Shown piece after piece: positions 1-6,158 of a DNA stretch of 8,881 nucleotides. Location: contig JACDGH010000096.1 of assembly GCA_013815395.1 (NCBI GenBank), positions 1-8,881 of the forward strand, given 5' to 3'. The translations under genes and the position numbers were made by a program. A model generated the notes under the pieces. That model was not told where the DNA came from. It did not search any database and was given only the letters and a program-made list of their open reading frames with translations. The DNA comes from Parachlamydiaceae bacterium (lineage in GTDB: Bacteria > Chlamydiota > Chlamydiia > Chlamydiales > Parachlamydiaceae). Position 1 is the stretch's first letter. Each line of letters begins with the position of its first letter.

Positions 1-82
1 ATACTACCCCTTTTGCGATCTTTCAACCGCGAGGCTTTCACGCTAGCCCAACCTATCAAAACTAAATGGAAAGGGTACTGGA
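1..82. other. Left-edge stretch with no recognisable gene
   Basis: Nothing recognisable. There is no ATG on the minus strand here. One minus-strand frame with a GTG at 39-41 stays open to the window edge and could be the first codons of a further leftward gene (a short, basic peptide), but no convincing ribosome binding site supports it. No tRNA-like fold and no strong terminator hairpin is evident after the BFN-protein stop codon. Confidence 0.3.
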
Positions 83-496
83 TTATTCGTCAATAGGAAC
101 GCTTCTTTCAAGCACATCACGAGTGCAGTACACTGGCACATTATTCATTAGGGCTAATGTAATACAATCACTTGGACGCGCATCAATTTCAATGATATGC
201 CTGATATCACCATTATACTGCTCAAGAAACAGACGGGCAAAATAAGTGGTCTCTTGCAAATCATTAATCACTACCTGTCGAATGCGCACATTTAAGCCTT
301 TAAAAATCAGATCGATTAAATCATGCGTCAGCGGACGAGGCTTCTCTACCCCAGTTAAATACATTTGCAACATCCGCCCAATACTTGGATCTGTATAAAT
401 GGCAAATCGCTTATCTATAGCCCCAAGCACAACTACCGTATAAGCACGTGTCTGCATAATCTTATCAAAAGAAAGCTGGATAAGTTCCGAAAGCAT
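83..496 (-). CDS. BFN-domain (DUF151) bifunctional nuclease family protein
   Basis: Small protein made almost entirely of one BFN/DUF151 domain. Diagnostic stretches, numbered from the upstream ATG at 517, are RPLTHDLI (61-68), NDLQETTYFARL (85-96) and IDARPSDCITLAL (111-123). The last is the family's conserved 'ARPSDAIALAL' block. Related plant proteins have been reported to have DNase/RNase activity, but the bacterial members are mostly uncharacterised, so the activity is not established here. An in-frame ATG at 515-517 would give 144 aa. The ATG at 494-496 (137 aa) is preferred because AAGAGA lies 6 nt upstream and the domain's first strand begins right after it, whereas the 517 ATG has no clear Shine-Dalgarno. 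The gene lies downstream of groEL on the same strand but is separated from it by a strong terminator, so it is probably transcribed on its own. No signal peptide or membrane segment is seen, so it is likely cytoplasmic. Confidence 0.85.
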   Translation of the reverse strand: MLSELIQLSFDKIMQTRAYTVVVLGAIDKRFAIYTDPSIGRMLQMYLTGVEKPRPLTHDLIDLIFKGLNVRIRQVVINDLQETTYFARLFLEQYNGDIRHIIEIDARPSDCITLALMNNVPVYCTRDVLERSVPIDE

Positions 497-600
497 GAAG
501 TATCTCTTTGGTTGCATATTTAGCCAGAAACTTTACTTTAAGCTCCCTGAACATTTTCGTCATCAAAGATTTATTCTAAAAAAGACGAACTCGAATTTTG

Positions 601-634
601 AAAAAAAAAGGGACTCTATTTTAGAGAGTCCCTT
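601..634 (-). terminator. Intrinsic terminator of the groESL operon
   Basis: A 10-bp perfect stem (608-617 pairing with 625-634, core GGGACTCT/AGAGTCCC) with a 7-nt loop lies 33 nt downstream of the groEL stop. On the minus strand it runs straight into a long T tract (nine A on the plus strand at 601-609). This is a textbook Rho-independent terminator reading leftward. It isolates groEL from the BFN-protein gene. Confidence 0.93.
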
Positions 635-666
635 GTCGTTTGAGTTATGCCTTGCAGGAGTGGATG

Positions 667-2292
667 TTAGTAATCCATACCGCCGCCAGCCATCGCAGGA
701 GCATTCTTTTCATTAGGGATTTCTGCTACAATAGCTTCAGTAGTCCAGAGCATACCGGCGATAGAAGCCGCATTTTCCAACGCACATCGAGCAACTTTTT
801 TAGGATCGAGAATTCCTGCTTGAATCATATCTACATACTCATCAGTCAAAGCATTGTAGCCATGACTTTCTGGTAGCTTCTCAACTTGCTGCAGAATGAT
901 AACGCCTTCAAGACCAGCATTTTCAACAATTTGGCGAAGTGGAGAACTTAAGGCTTTAGCAAGAATGCGTGCACCTGTTCTTTCATCCCCTTCCAAACTA
1001 TCTGCAAGCTTATTAACAGCTGGAATGCAACGAATAAACGCTACTCCGCCACCAGGCAAGATCCCTTCTTCAACAGCCGCAGCTGTTGCATGTTGGGCAT
1101 CATCGACGCGGTCTTTCTTTTCTTTCATCTCAACTTCAGTTGCTGCACCTACACGAATAACACCAACGCCACCTGACATTTTAGCCAAACGTTCCTGCAG
1201 CTTTTCACGATCGTAATCGGAATCTGTTTCTTCAATTTGACGTTTAATTTGTGAAAGACGTTTTTGAATATCTTCCTTTTTGCCAGCGCCTTCTACTATA
1301 GTCGTATCATCTTTACGAATAACTGCTTTTTTTACTTTTCCAAGCATATCAATAGTGACTTGCTCAAGCTTATGTCCAAGTTCTTCACTAATGACTTGTC
1401 CACTTGTGATCACAGCAATATCTTCAAGTAATGCTTTACGGCGATCGCCAAAGCCTGGGGCCTTCACAGCGCAAACTTTTAGACCAGCTCTTAAGCGATT
1501 GACCACAAGCGTTGCAAGAGCTTCCCCTTCAACATCTTCAGCAATTATCAACAATGGTTTCCCGGTTTCAGCAACAGCCTGCAGTAAAGGAATTAAATCC
1601 TTAACAGCTGAGATTTTTTTCTCGAATATGAGAATAAAGGCGTCTTCGAAGATGCATTCTTGTGTTTCCGGATTTGTCATGAAGTAGGCGGATAAATAGC
1701 CACGATCAAAGTTCATGCCTTCAACGACTTCTAAAGTTGTTTCAAAACCTTTAGCTTCTTCCACTGTAATCGTCCCATCTTTACCCACGCGATCCATTGC
1801 ATCGGCAATAATCTTACCAATTTCTTTATCATTATTCGCAGAAATTGTGGCTACTTGCTCAATCTCATTCTTATCTTTAATTTTTTTAGTCAATTTTTCA
1901 AGCTCTTTAACCACAACTTTAACAGCTTTTTCCAAGCCGCGCTTAAGATCAAGTGGGTTGGCACCGGCTGCTACGTTGCGCAAGCCTTCACTATAGATTG
2001 CTTCTGCTAATACTGTTGCTGTCGTGGTGCCATCGCCTGCTTTATCAGCAGTTTTACTTGCAACTTCTTTCACCATTTGAGCGCCCATATTTTCATACTT
2101 ATCTTCTAGCTCAATTTCTTTAGCAACAGTAACACCGTCTTTAGTTATATGCGGTGTTCCATAGGATTTATCGATAATGACGTTACGGCCTTTTGGACCA
2201 AGAGTGACTTTAACGGCATCGGCAAGTGTACGAACACCTTTTAAAATCTTTTGACGGGCTTCTTCTTTAAAAATAATATTTTTTGCAGCCAT
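667..2292 (-). CDS. groEL: 60-kDa chaperonin GroEL
   Basis: Full-length GroEL, 541 aa. It forms the double-ring ATP-driven folding chamber in the cytoplasm together with GroES. E. coli numbering is preserved: KDGVTVAKEIEL with Asp52, the GDGTTTAT nucleotide motif with Asp87, and RVDDAQHAT with the catalytic Asp398, followed by AVEEGILPGGGVAF. The C-terminal tail is short (AMAGGGMDY), with one GGM unit rather than the several repeats of E. coli. The ATG is preceded by AGGAG about 12 nt upstream, and the gene starts 27 nt after the groES stop, so the two are co-transcribed. Expression should follow the CIRCE/HrcA control seen upstream of groES. Chlamydiae usually carry two more divergent groEL paralogues elsewhere. 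The groES linkage and the intact catalytic residues mark this as the canonical groEL1 copy. Confidence 0.98.
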   Translation of the reverse strand: MAAKNIIFKEEARQKILKGVRTLADAVKVTLGPKGRNVIIDKSYGTPHITKDGVTVAKEIELEDKYENMGAQMVKEVASKTADKAGDGTTTATVLAEAIYSEGLRNVAAGANPLDLKRGLEKAVKVVVKELEKLTKKIKDKNEIEQVATISANNDKEIGKIIADAMDRVGKDGTITVEEAKGFETTLEVVEGMNFDRGYLSAYFMTNPETQECIFEDAFILIFEKKISAVKDLIPLLQAVAETGKPLLIIAEDVEGEALATLVVNRLRAGLKVCAVKAPGFGDRRKALLEDIAVITSGQVISEELGHKLEQVTIDMLGKVKKAVIRKDDTTIVEGAGKKEDIQKRLSQIKRQIEETDSDYDREKLQERLAKMSGGVGVIRVGAATEVEMKEKKDRVDDAQHATAAAVEEGILPGGGVAFIRCIPAVNKLADSLEGDERTGARILAKALSSPLRQIVENAGLEGVIILQQVEKLPESHGYNALTDEYVDMIQAGILDPKKVARCALENAASIAGMLWTTEAIVAEIPNEKNAPAMAGGGMDY

Positions 2293-2319
2293 AATTGTTT
2301 TTATCTCCTAAATATATGC

Positions 2320-2667
2320 TTACTTTTCAATAATTGCGATTAAGTCGTCAGCACGTACAATAACGTACTCTTGATCATTCAGAGTGATTTCTTGGCCAGA
2401 ATACTTTTCCATCAACACGACATCACCAACTTTTACTGAAAGAGGGATCAGTTGTCCGCTTTTATCCTTAACACCGGCACCGGCAGCGATAATTTCTGCT
2501 TGCTCTTGCTTTTTCTTGGCCGCATCGGGAAGGATTATCCCCCCCTTTTTTTCTTCGGCAGCGAGTCGTCGCACCAGAACGCGATTTCCCAAAGGACGGA
2601 ATGTTAATGGATTGTTGGAATTATTTGTTTTTTGTTGAGATGGACTTAGTTGTTGTGTTTGAGCCAT
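2320..2667 (-). CDS. groES: 10-kDa co-chaperonin GroES with an N-terminal extension
   Basis: GroES, the heptameric lid of the GroEL cavity, 115 aa against about 97 in E. coli. The core starts near residue 21 with LTFRPLGNRVLV. The mobile loop that contacts GroEL carries GGIILP (42-47), followed by DAAKKKQEQAEIIAAG. The sequence VKVGDVVLMEKYSGQEITLNDQEYVIV is the typical C-terminal barrel. The first 20 residues form a Gln/Asn/Ser-rich tail (MAQTQQLSPSQQKTNNSNNP). The start is well supported: AGGAG lies 9 nt upstream, and the next in-frame Met is residue 86, inside the conserved core. The gene comes first in the groES-groEL operon, behind the CIRCE operator, with pepF upstream on the same strand. 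Confidence 0.97.
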   Translation of the reverse strand: MAQTQQLSPSQQKTNNSNNPLTFRPLGNRVLVRRLAAEEKKGGIILPDAAKKKQEQAEIIAAGAGVKDKSGQLIPLSVKVGDVVLMEKYSGQEITLNDQEYVIVRADDLIAIIEK

Positions 2668-2702
2668 ACTTTATGTCTCCTTGTTTGTGTTAATTTTCTT
2701 AA

Positions 2703-2731
2703 ACGATAGCCATACGTGAAATTTTTCGCAA
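2703..2731 (-). promoter_or_regulatory. Candidate housekeeping promoter of groES-groEL
   Basis: On the minus strand a -35-like TTGCGA (2726-2731) is separated by exactly 17 nt from a -10-like TATCGT (2703-2708). Each matches the sigma-70/sigma-66 consensus at four of six positions. It lies between the CIRCE operator and the groES start and would give a short leader. Weaker alternatives overlap CIRCE itself (TTGTGA at 2771-2776), so the true start site could be closer to the operator. Confidence 0.35.
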
Positions 2732-2738
2732 CACAAAT

Positions 2739-2765
2739 TTAGCAATCCACTATTTAAAGTGCTAA
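2739..2765. promoter_or_regulatory. CIRCE operator (HrcA binding site) upstream of groES
   Basis: TTAGCAATC, a 9-nt spacer, then AAGTGCTAA. This is the CIRCE architecture (TTAGCACTC-N9-GAGTGCTAA) with exact arm and spacer lengths and 16 of 18 consensus positions. Each arm carries one deviation, so 7 of 9 arm positions still pair, plus one flanking A-T pair. HrcA is known to bind CIRCE and repress groESL and dnaK operons, with GroEL assisting HrcA. Here the element ends 71 nt upstream of the groES start codon, so groESL is predicted to be heat-inducible through HrcA. Confidence 0.9.
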
Positions 2766-2800
2766 AATGTTCACAATTCCTTGTCATGCTTCTTGTTGCA

Positions 2801-4606
2801 TTAGGATAGAAGTTCATTATTCAATTGGGTTACTAAAGCGCCAAATTTAGCAATCGCCGCGGCAACCGGTTCGGGGCTACGCATATTTACACCCGCTGAT
2901 TGAAGAATATCAATGGGATAGCGACTACATCCTGCTTTTAAGAATGAGAGATACTCATCACGTTCTTTCTCGCCACCATTACTCACTCTTTCTGAAAGAG
3001 CCAAAGCAGCGCTGATTCCCGTGGCATATTGAAAGACGTAAAAATTGTAATAAAAATGAGGAATTCTAGCCCATTCGATTGCTGCTTCATCATCAATGAC
3101 GATGTTTCCAAAGTAGCGACGATTTAGCTTATCGTATTCATCTTTTAATAATTTTGGTGTTAGGGGGATATTTTTTTCAGCAAATTCATGGATCAAAAGC
3201 TCAAATTCAGCAAACATGGTTTGACGAAACAACGTACCGCGAATATCTTCAATTTTTTCATTAATTAAGAAGATACGTTCTTCTTTACCTTTAGCTCTTT
3301 CAAGCATCAAGCGCATTAATAAATCTTCATTAAAGGTAGAAGCCACTTCCGCCAGGAAAATCGGATAATCGCCATACTGATAAGGTTGATGCTTATGGCT
3401 CATTAGGCTGTGCATACTATGCCCGGCTTCATGTGCAAGCGTAAAGACGTCTCTTAAAATTCCTTTATAGTTCATTAAAATATAGGGCATACTATCATAG
3501 CAGCCGCTTGAATAAGCTCCAGAGCGTTTATTACTGTTTTCATAACGATCGACCCAACGCTGCTCTTTAAAACCTTTTTTCAGTAAATCTTGATATTCCG
3601 CGCCCAAAGGAGCTACGGACTCAATCACAATTTCTTCAGCTTCTTTATAAGACAAGCGGATATCGACGGCAGACATCAAGGGCACGTACATATCGTAAAG
3701 ATGCAGTTGTCCTACACCCATGATCTTTTCACGCAGCTGCACATAGGAGTGTAAATGACCGATATTATCATTCACTGCTTTTATCAAAGCATAATACACT
3801 TGCGTATCGATATTTTTTGGATGCAAAGCTGCTTCTAGACATGAAGAATAATTCCGGGCTTTGGCATTAAACACATGGGCTTGAATTTGTCCATTAAGAA
3901 GCTCACACAAAGTATTTTCATAGGAAAGATATTTCCCCTGTAATTTCTTAAATGCATTTTCGCGTAATTTGCGATCTTTATCGCGCAAATACAACCCGTA
4001 CAAGCCATGCGTTAGCTCTTTTTCCTTTCCGGAACTATCCTGGATAGTCCCAAATTTAAAATCAGCATCATTGATTGCACTAAAAGCTTTGCTCGGTGTT
4101 TGTATAGCTTTGGCAGCCATCGCCAAAAGCTCTTCGCCTTGCGGAGATAACATATGTTTTTTTATGCGAATGATTTTCTCAAGATGAAAGCAATAGTCTG
4201 CGAGAAGAGGATCTTTTAAAAATTCATTAATCGTCGTTTCATCCAAAGCCAATAATTCAGGCTCTAGCCAAGACGATTCTTCGGCAAAATCGTGATAAAG
4301 AGCTAAAATTTTATTATAAGCTGTTTTATGAAGGTCATTTGCGATGTCTTCATCATGTCTCAAGTGTGCATAGGTATATAGGGTAGATATCTCTCGCGAA
4401 AGTGAAAATTGCACATCGAGCGCATCTTTCAAACTTTGAGCATTTGCGCCAAGCTTTCCTTTAAAATTGTTAAGGATTGGCCAGCGTGGTTTTTCCATTG
4501 AAGGTGAGGCCTTAGCAAACGCTTTATCCCACGAATCCATATTTGCAAAAAGTGCTTCCACATTCCATTGGTCTTCCTTGTCAACAGTGCAACGATCCAC
4601 AGCCAT
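2801..4606 (-). CDS. pepF: Oligoendopeptidase F (M3B zinc metallopeptidase)
   Basis: Cytoplasmic zinc endopeptidase that degrades short peptides, 601 aa, the usual family length. The zinc site is HEAGH (residues 392-396) in the context VFTLAHEAGHSMHS, with the third ligand probably Glu420 in LAEVASTFNE. The preceding segment SGAYSSGCYDSMPYILMNY (362-380) is also characteristic of PepF, and IPHFYYNFYVFQYATG (515-530) matches the substrate-binding Tyr-rich region. The N-terminal half is helical, as expected for M3B enzymes. The ATG is preceded by GGAGA at 7 nt. No signal peptide is seen. The gene sits directly upstream of groES on the same strand with no clear terminator in the 133-nt gap, so some read-through into groESL is possible. 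Pairing with groES-groEL is the arrangement I know from Chlamydia and supports the organism assignment. Confidence 0.95.
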   Translation of the reverse strand: MAVDRCTVDKEDQWNVEALFANMDSWDKAFAKASPSMEKPRWPILNNFKGKLGANAQSLKDALDVQFSLSREISTLYTYAHLRHDEDIANDLHKTAYNKILALYHDFAEESSWLEPELLALDETTINEFLKDPLLADYCFHLEKIIRIKKHMLSPQGEELLAMAAKAIQTPSKAFSAINDADFKFGTIQDSSGKEKELTHGLYGLYLRDKDRKLRENAFKKLQGKYLSYENTLCELLNGQIQAHVFNAKARNYSSCLEAALHPKNIDTQVYYALIKAVNDNIGHLHSYVQLREKIMGVGQLHLYDMYVPLMSAVDIRLSYKEAEEIVIESVAPLGAEYQDLLKKGFKEQRWVDRYENSNKRSGAYSSGCYDSMPYILMNYKGILRDVFTLAHEAGHSMHSLMSHKHQPYQYGDYPIFLAEVASTFNEDLLMRLMLERAKGKEERIFLINEKIEDIRGTLFRQTMFAEFELLIHEFAEKNIPLTPKLLKDEYDKLNRRYFGNIVIDDEAAIEWARIPHFYYNFYVFQYATGISAALALSERVSNGGEKERDEYLSFLKAGCSRYPIDILQSAGVNMRSPEPVAAAIAKFGALVTQLNNELLS

Positions 4607-4763
4607 ATGTCATTCTCCATTTAATATTAGGTGATGAATGATGGTAATCTGCCGCCGATTAAAATACCAGTTTATCAGGGAGTGGGAGCGGTGTTGGAGA
4701 AAGATTTGAATATTCTAAAATGAAAAAGCTTTTGTAGTAAGCAGGGCGAGACTTAAATTACCA

Positions 4764-4793
4764 ATTAAATTTCTTTCTTTTGAGCTGTATCAA
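4764..4793 (-). promoter_or_regulatory. Candidate pepF promoter
   Basis: On the minus strand TTGATA (4788-4793) and TTTAAT (4764-4769) each match the consensus -35 and -10 at five of six positions, with an 18-nt spacer. The predicted leader to pepF is about 150 nt. A perfect TATAAT also occurs on the minus strand further upstream (4816-4821) but has only a poor -35 (TTATTA at 17 nt). The choice between them is unresolved. Confidence 0.4.
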
Positions 4794-4874
4794 AAATTCA
4801 TATTTGGAACTGCTAATTATACAAATATTAATTATTATTAATAAAATCTTTATTTTAATTTAACAAATATTTTT

Positions 4875-4880
4875 TATAAT
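4875..4880 (+). promoter_or_regulatory. Candidate -10 element for the late-domain gene
   Basis: Perfect TATAAT 39 nt upstream of the ATG at 4919, inside an extremely A/T-rich tract. No good -35 hexamer lies at 16-18 nt (ATTTTA, TTTTAA and TATTTT are the options), so the promoter may rely on the A/T-rich upstream DNA or on an activator. Confidence 0.4.
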
Positions 4881-4918
4881 AAAGCTCATAATGAAAAAAA
4901 CTACCCAAGGAGTAATAA

Positions 4919-5989
4919 ATGAGTACAATACAATCAAAATATTTTGATGATCCCTTTTTATTATCTAATATGACAGAAGAAAGCATACCTAAAATTCTAA
5001 AGCCCAAATCTGTTTATAATGTTGTTAACAGATTTTTAGTCAATGGTAACACAACCGAGGTGCCTGATCTCTATAAAAGACAAATCCTTGAGCCTAGTGC
5101 ACCACCTTTTTATCCAACGATGGATCTTTACAATAGAGAAATTAGAGAACCTAGTGCACCGCCATTATATCCAATGATGGATCTTTACAATAGAGAAATT
5201 AGAGAACCTAGTGCACCGCCATTATATCCACCAAAAGCAGCAAATCAAAATAATAATCCTTTAACGGCCTATAAAGTGGCTAAGCTCTATGTAAATACAT
5301 TAGATCCTGCCATTGAAGTAACAAAAAAAACAGCTCGTGCGGTTGGACGTTTTACTTCAGCTTTTTCAAATACTACACTAAATTTATGGAATTTAGGCGG
5401 TAAAGGATGTGTTAAAGAAGCTGTTAAAATAGCAAGTGGTGCTACACACTTTAGTAATGCAGTACATGTAGTAGCTGGTTCTTTGACTGGAAAAAAAATA
5501 TCAGATATACGACCAAAAGAAAAAATGGGACTTGCCGAAGCGCTAGGTGTGGCCTCTGGTCATTTTTGTAAAGGATTAAGCAACGCGGCAATTAGTACTG
5601 TTGCTTTGACAGGCACAGCTCTTTACGCTTGGGGAACAATCAGCAATACTTTTGGATATCAGCCATCTAACCCTAGTATGCACATGGCGGCAAGACTTCT
5701 TGCAGGTGGCGTGAATCAAGGAATTGACATGGGGTTCAATGTCACTTCACAAGCTTTAGGTTATGCTATGCCTGTTATGGAAGGTATTATCGCAGATCCA
5801 AGCACGATTTATACAACGGCGCTTTTGGGAGCAACTGCAGTGGCAATGGGAACGAGTTTTTATTATGCTTCTTCTAATTTTACGAAAGCTGCAGATGCAC
5901 ATCGGCTTCTCCCTAAGTTCAAGCATGGTATCGTAGCTACTGCAAGTTTAGCAGCCACTATAGCTATACCTTACCTAATGTATACCTAA
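4919..5989 (+). CDS. Putative host-directed protein with three tandem PSAP/PPxY late-domain repeats
   Basis: Unrecognised 356-aa protein. The start is secure: AAGGAG lies 6 nt before the ATG. Residues 1-50 are polar with no Sec signal peptide. Residues 51-107 are three 19-residue tandem repeats, each containing EPSAPP(F/L)YP: PSAP at 59-62, 78-81 and 97-100, and PPxY overlapping at 62-65, 81-84 and 100-103. Repeats 1 and 2 run on into FYPTMDL (64-70) and LYPMMDL (83-89). In viruses and host proteins, P(S/T)AP binds Tsg101 (ESCRT-I), PPxY binds WW domains of Nedd4-type ubiquitin ligases, and YPx(n)L binds ALIX. Residues 115-330 are Ala/Gly-rich and probably helical. Hydrophobic segments lie at about 224-246, 298-317 and 337-354; the last two resemble the bilobed pair of chlamydial Inc proteins. 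I infer an inclusion-membrane or secreted effector engaging host ESCRT or ubiquitin ligases. Nothing in the sequence proves secretion. Confidence 0.85.
   Translation: MSTIQSKYFDDPFLLSNMTEESIPKILKPKSVYNVVNRFLVNGNTTEVPDLYKRQILEPSAPPFYPTMDLYNREIREPSAPPLYPMMDLYNREIREPSAPPLYPPKAANQNNNPLTAYKVAKLYVNTLDPAIEVTKKTARAVGRFTSAFSNTTLNLWNLGGKGCVKEAVKIASGATHFSNAVHVVAGSLTGKKISDIRPKEKMGLAEALGVASGHFCKGLSNAAISTVALTGTALYAWGTISNTFGYQPSNPSMHMAARLLAGGVNQGIDMGFNVTSQALGYAMPVMEGIIADPSTIYTTALLGATAVAMGTSFYYASSNFTKAADAHRLLPKFKHGIVATASLAATIAIPYLMYT
5069..5239 (+). repeat. Three tandem 57-bp repeats encoding the late-domain motifs
   Basis: Three in-frame units of 57 nt (5069-5125, 5126-5182, 5183-5239) encode residues 51-107. 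Units 2 and 3 share a 55-nt exact identity (5119-5173 and 5176-5230), while unit 1 is visibly diverged at both DNA and protein level but keeps the PSAPPxYP core. This pattern points to an old duplication followed by a recent one, with the motif itself conserved. Confidence 0.95.
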
Positions 5990-6003
5990 ACGCATAAAAC
6001 AAA

Positions 6004-6044
6004 AAATATTAAATTAGCATTGAGTCAATGCTAATTTAATATTT
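6004..6044. terminator. Bidirectional terminator palindrome between convergent genes
   Basis: Two perfect 20-nt inverted arms (6004-6023 and 6025-6044) flank a single central base, giving a long A/T-rich hairpin that starts 14 nt after the stop codon at 5989. On the minus strand it is followed by a T-rich run, and on the plus strand by a weaker TTTGTGTTTATT tail. Its position between a plus-strand and a minus-strand gene end suits a terminator shared by both. Confidence 0.75.
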
Positions 6045-6158
6045 GTGTTTATTCAGCAAAAACATTTTGAAAAAACAATAGTGTTCTACTCATTTTCAAG
6101 GAAGTGCTCAGAAAGACTTTCTTCAAACACCCAGGCCTGCAGTTGCCCTTCCGAGGAT

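Larger units (their letters stand above)
4607..4918. other. Divergent intergenic region between pepF and the late-domain gene
   Basis: This 312-nt stretch without a credible gene separates two divergently transcribed genes. The part next to pepF (about 4620-4750) has mixed composition and only a very short open frame without a ribosome binding site. From about 4795 to 4880 it is almost pure A/T. It holds a candidate pepF promoter and a candidate promoter for the plus-strand gene, both listed separately. I see no tRNA or riboswitch-like structure. Confidence 0.6.

Noticed and set aside
495..876. Short plus-strand frames (495-716 and 640-876) around the groEL 3' end
   Set aside because: They cross the groEL terminator and coding sequence, show no ribosome binding site and have no coherent protein character.
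896..1996. Several plus-strand open frames antisense to groEL
   Set aside because: Their translations are Ser/Pro/Thr-rich antisense readings of a conserved chaperonin. They lack ribosome binding sites and family resemblance, while the minus-strand frame encodes intact GroEL.
2766..2800. A terminator between pepF and groES
   Set aside because: Only a 4-bp ATGC/GCAT stem without a T tract can be drawn, too weak to call.
4429..4620. Minus-strand 63-aa frame starting with an ATG just upstream of pepF
   Set aside because: It overlaps pepF in another frame, and its ATG lies inside the pepF ribosome binding region. PepF itself is full length with the expected N-terminus.
4641..4712. Tiny plus-strand frame of about 23 codons in the pepF upstream region
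   Set aside because: There is no Shine-Dalgarno, the composition is unremarkable, and it lies in the probable pepF leader on the opposite strand.
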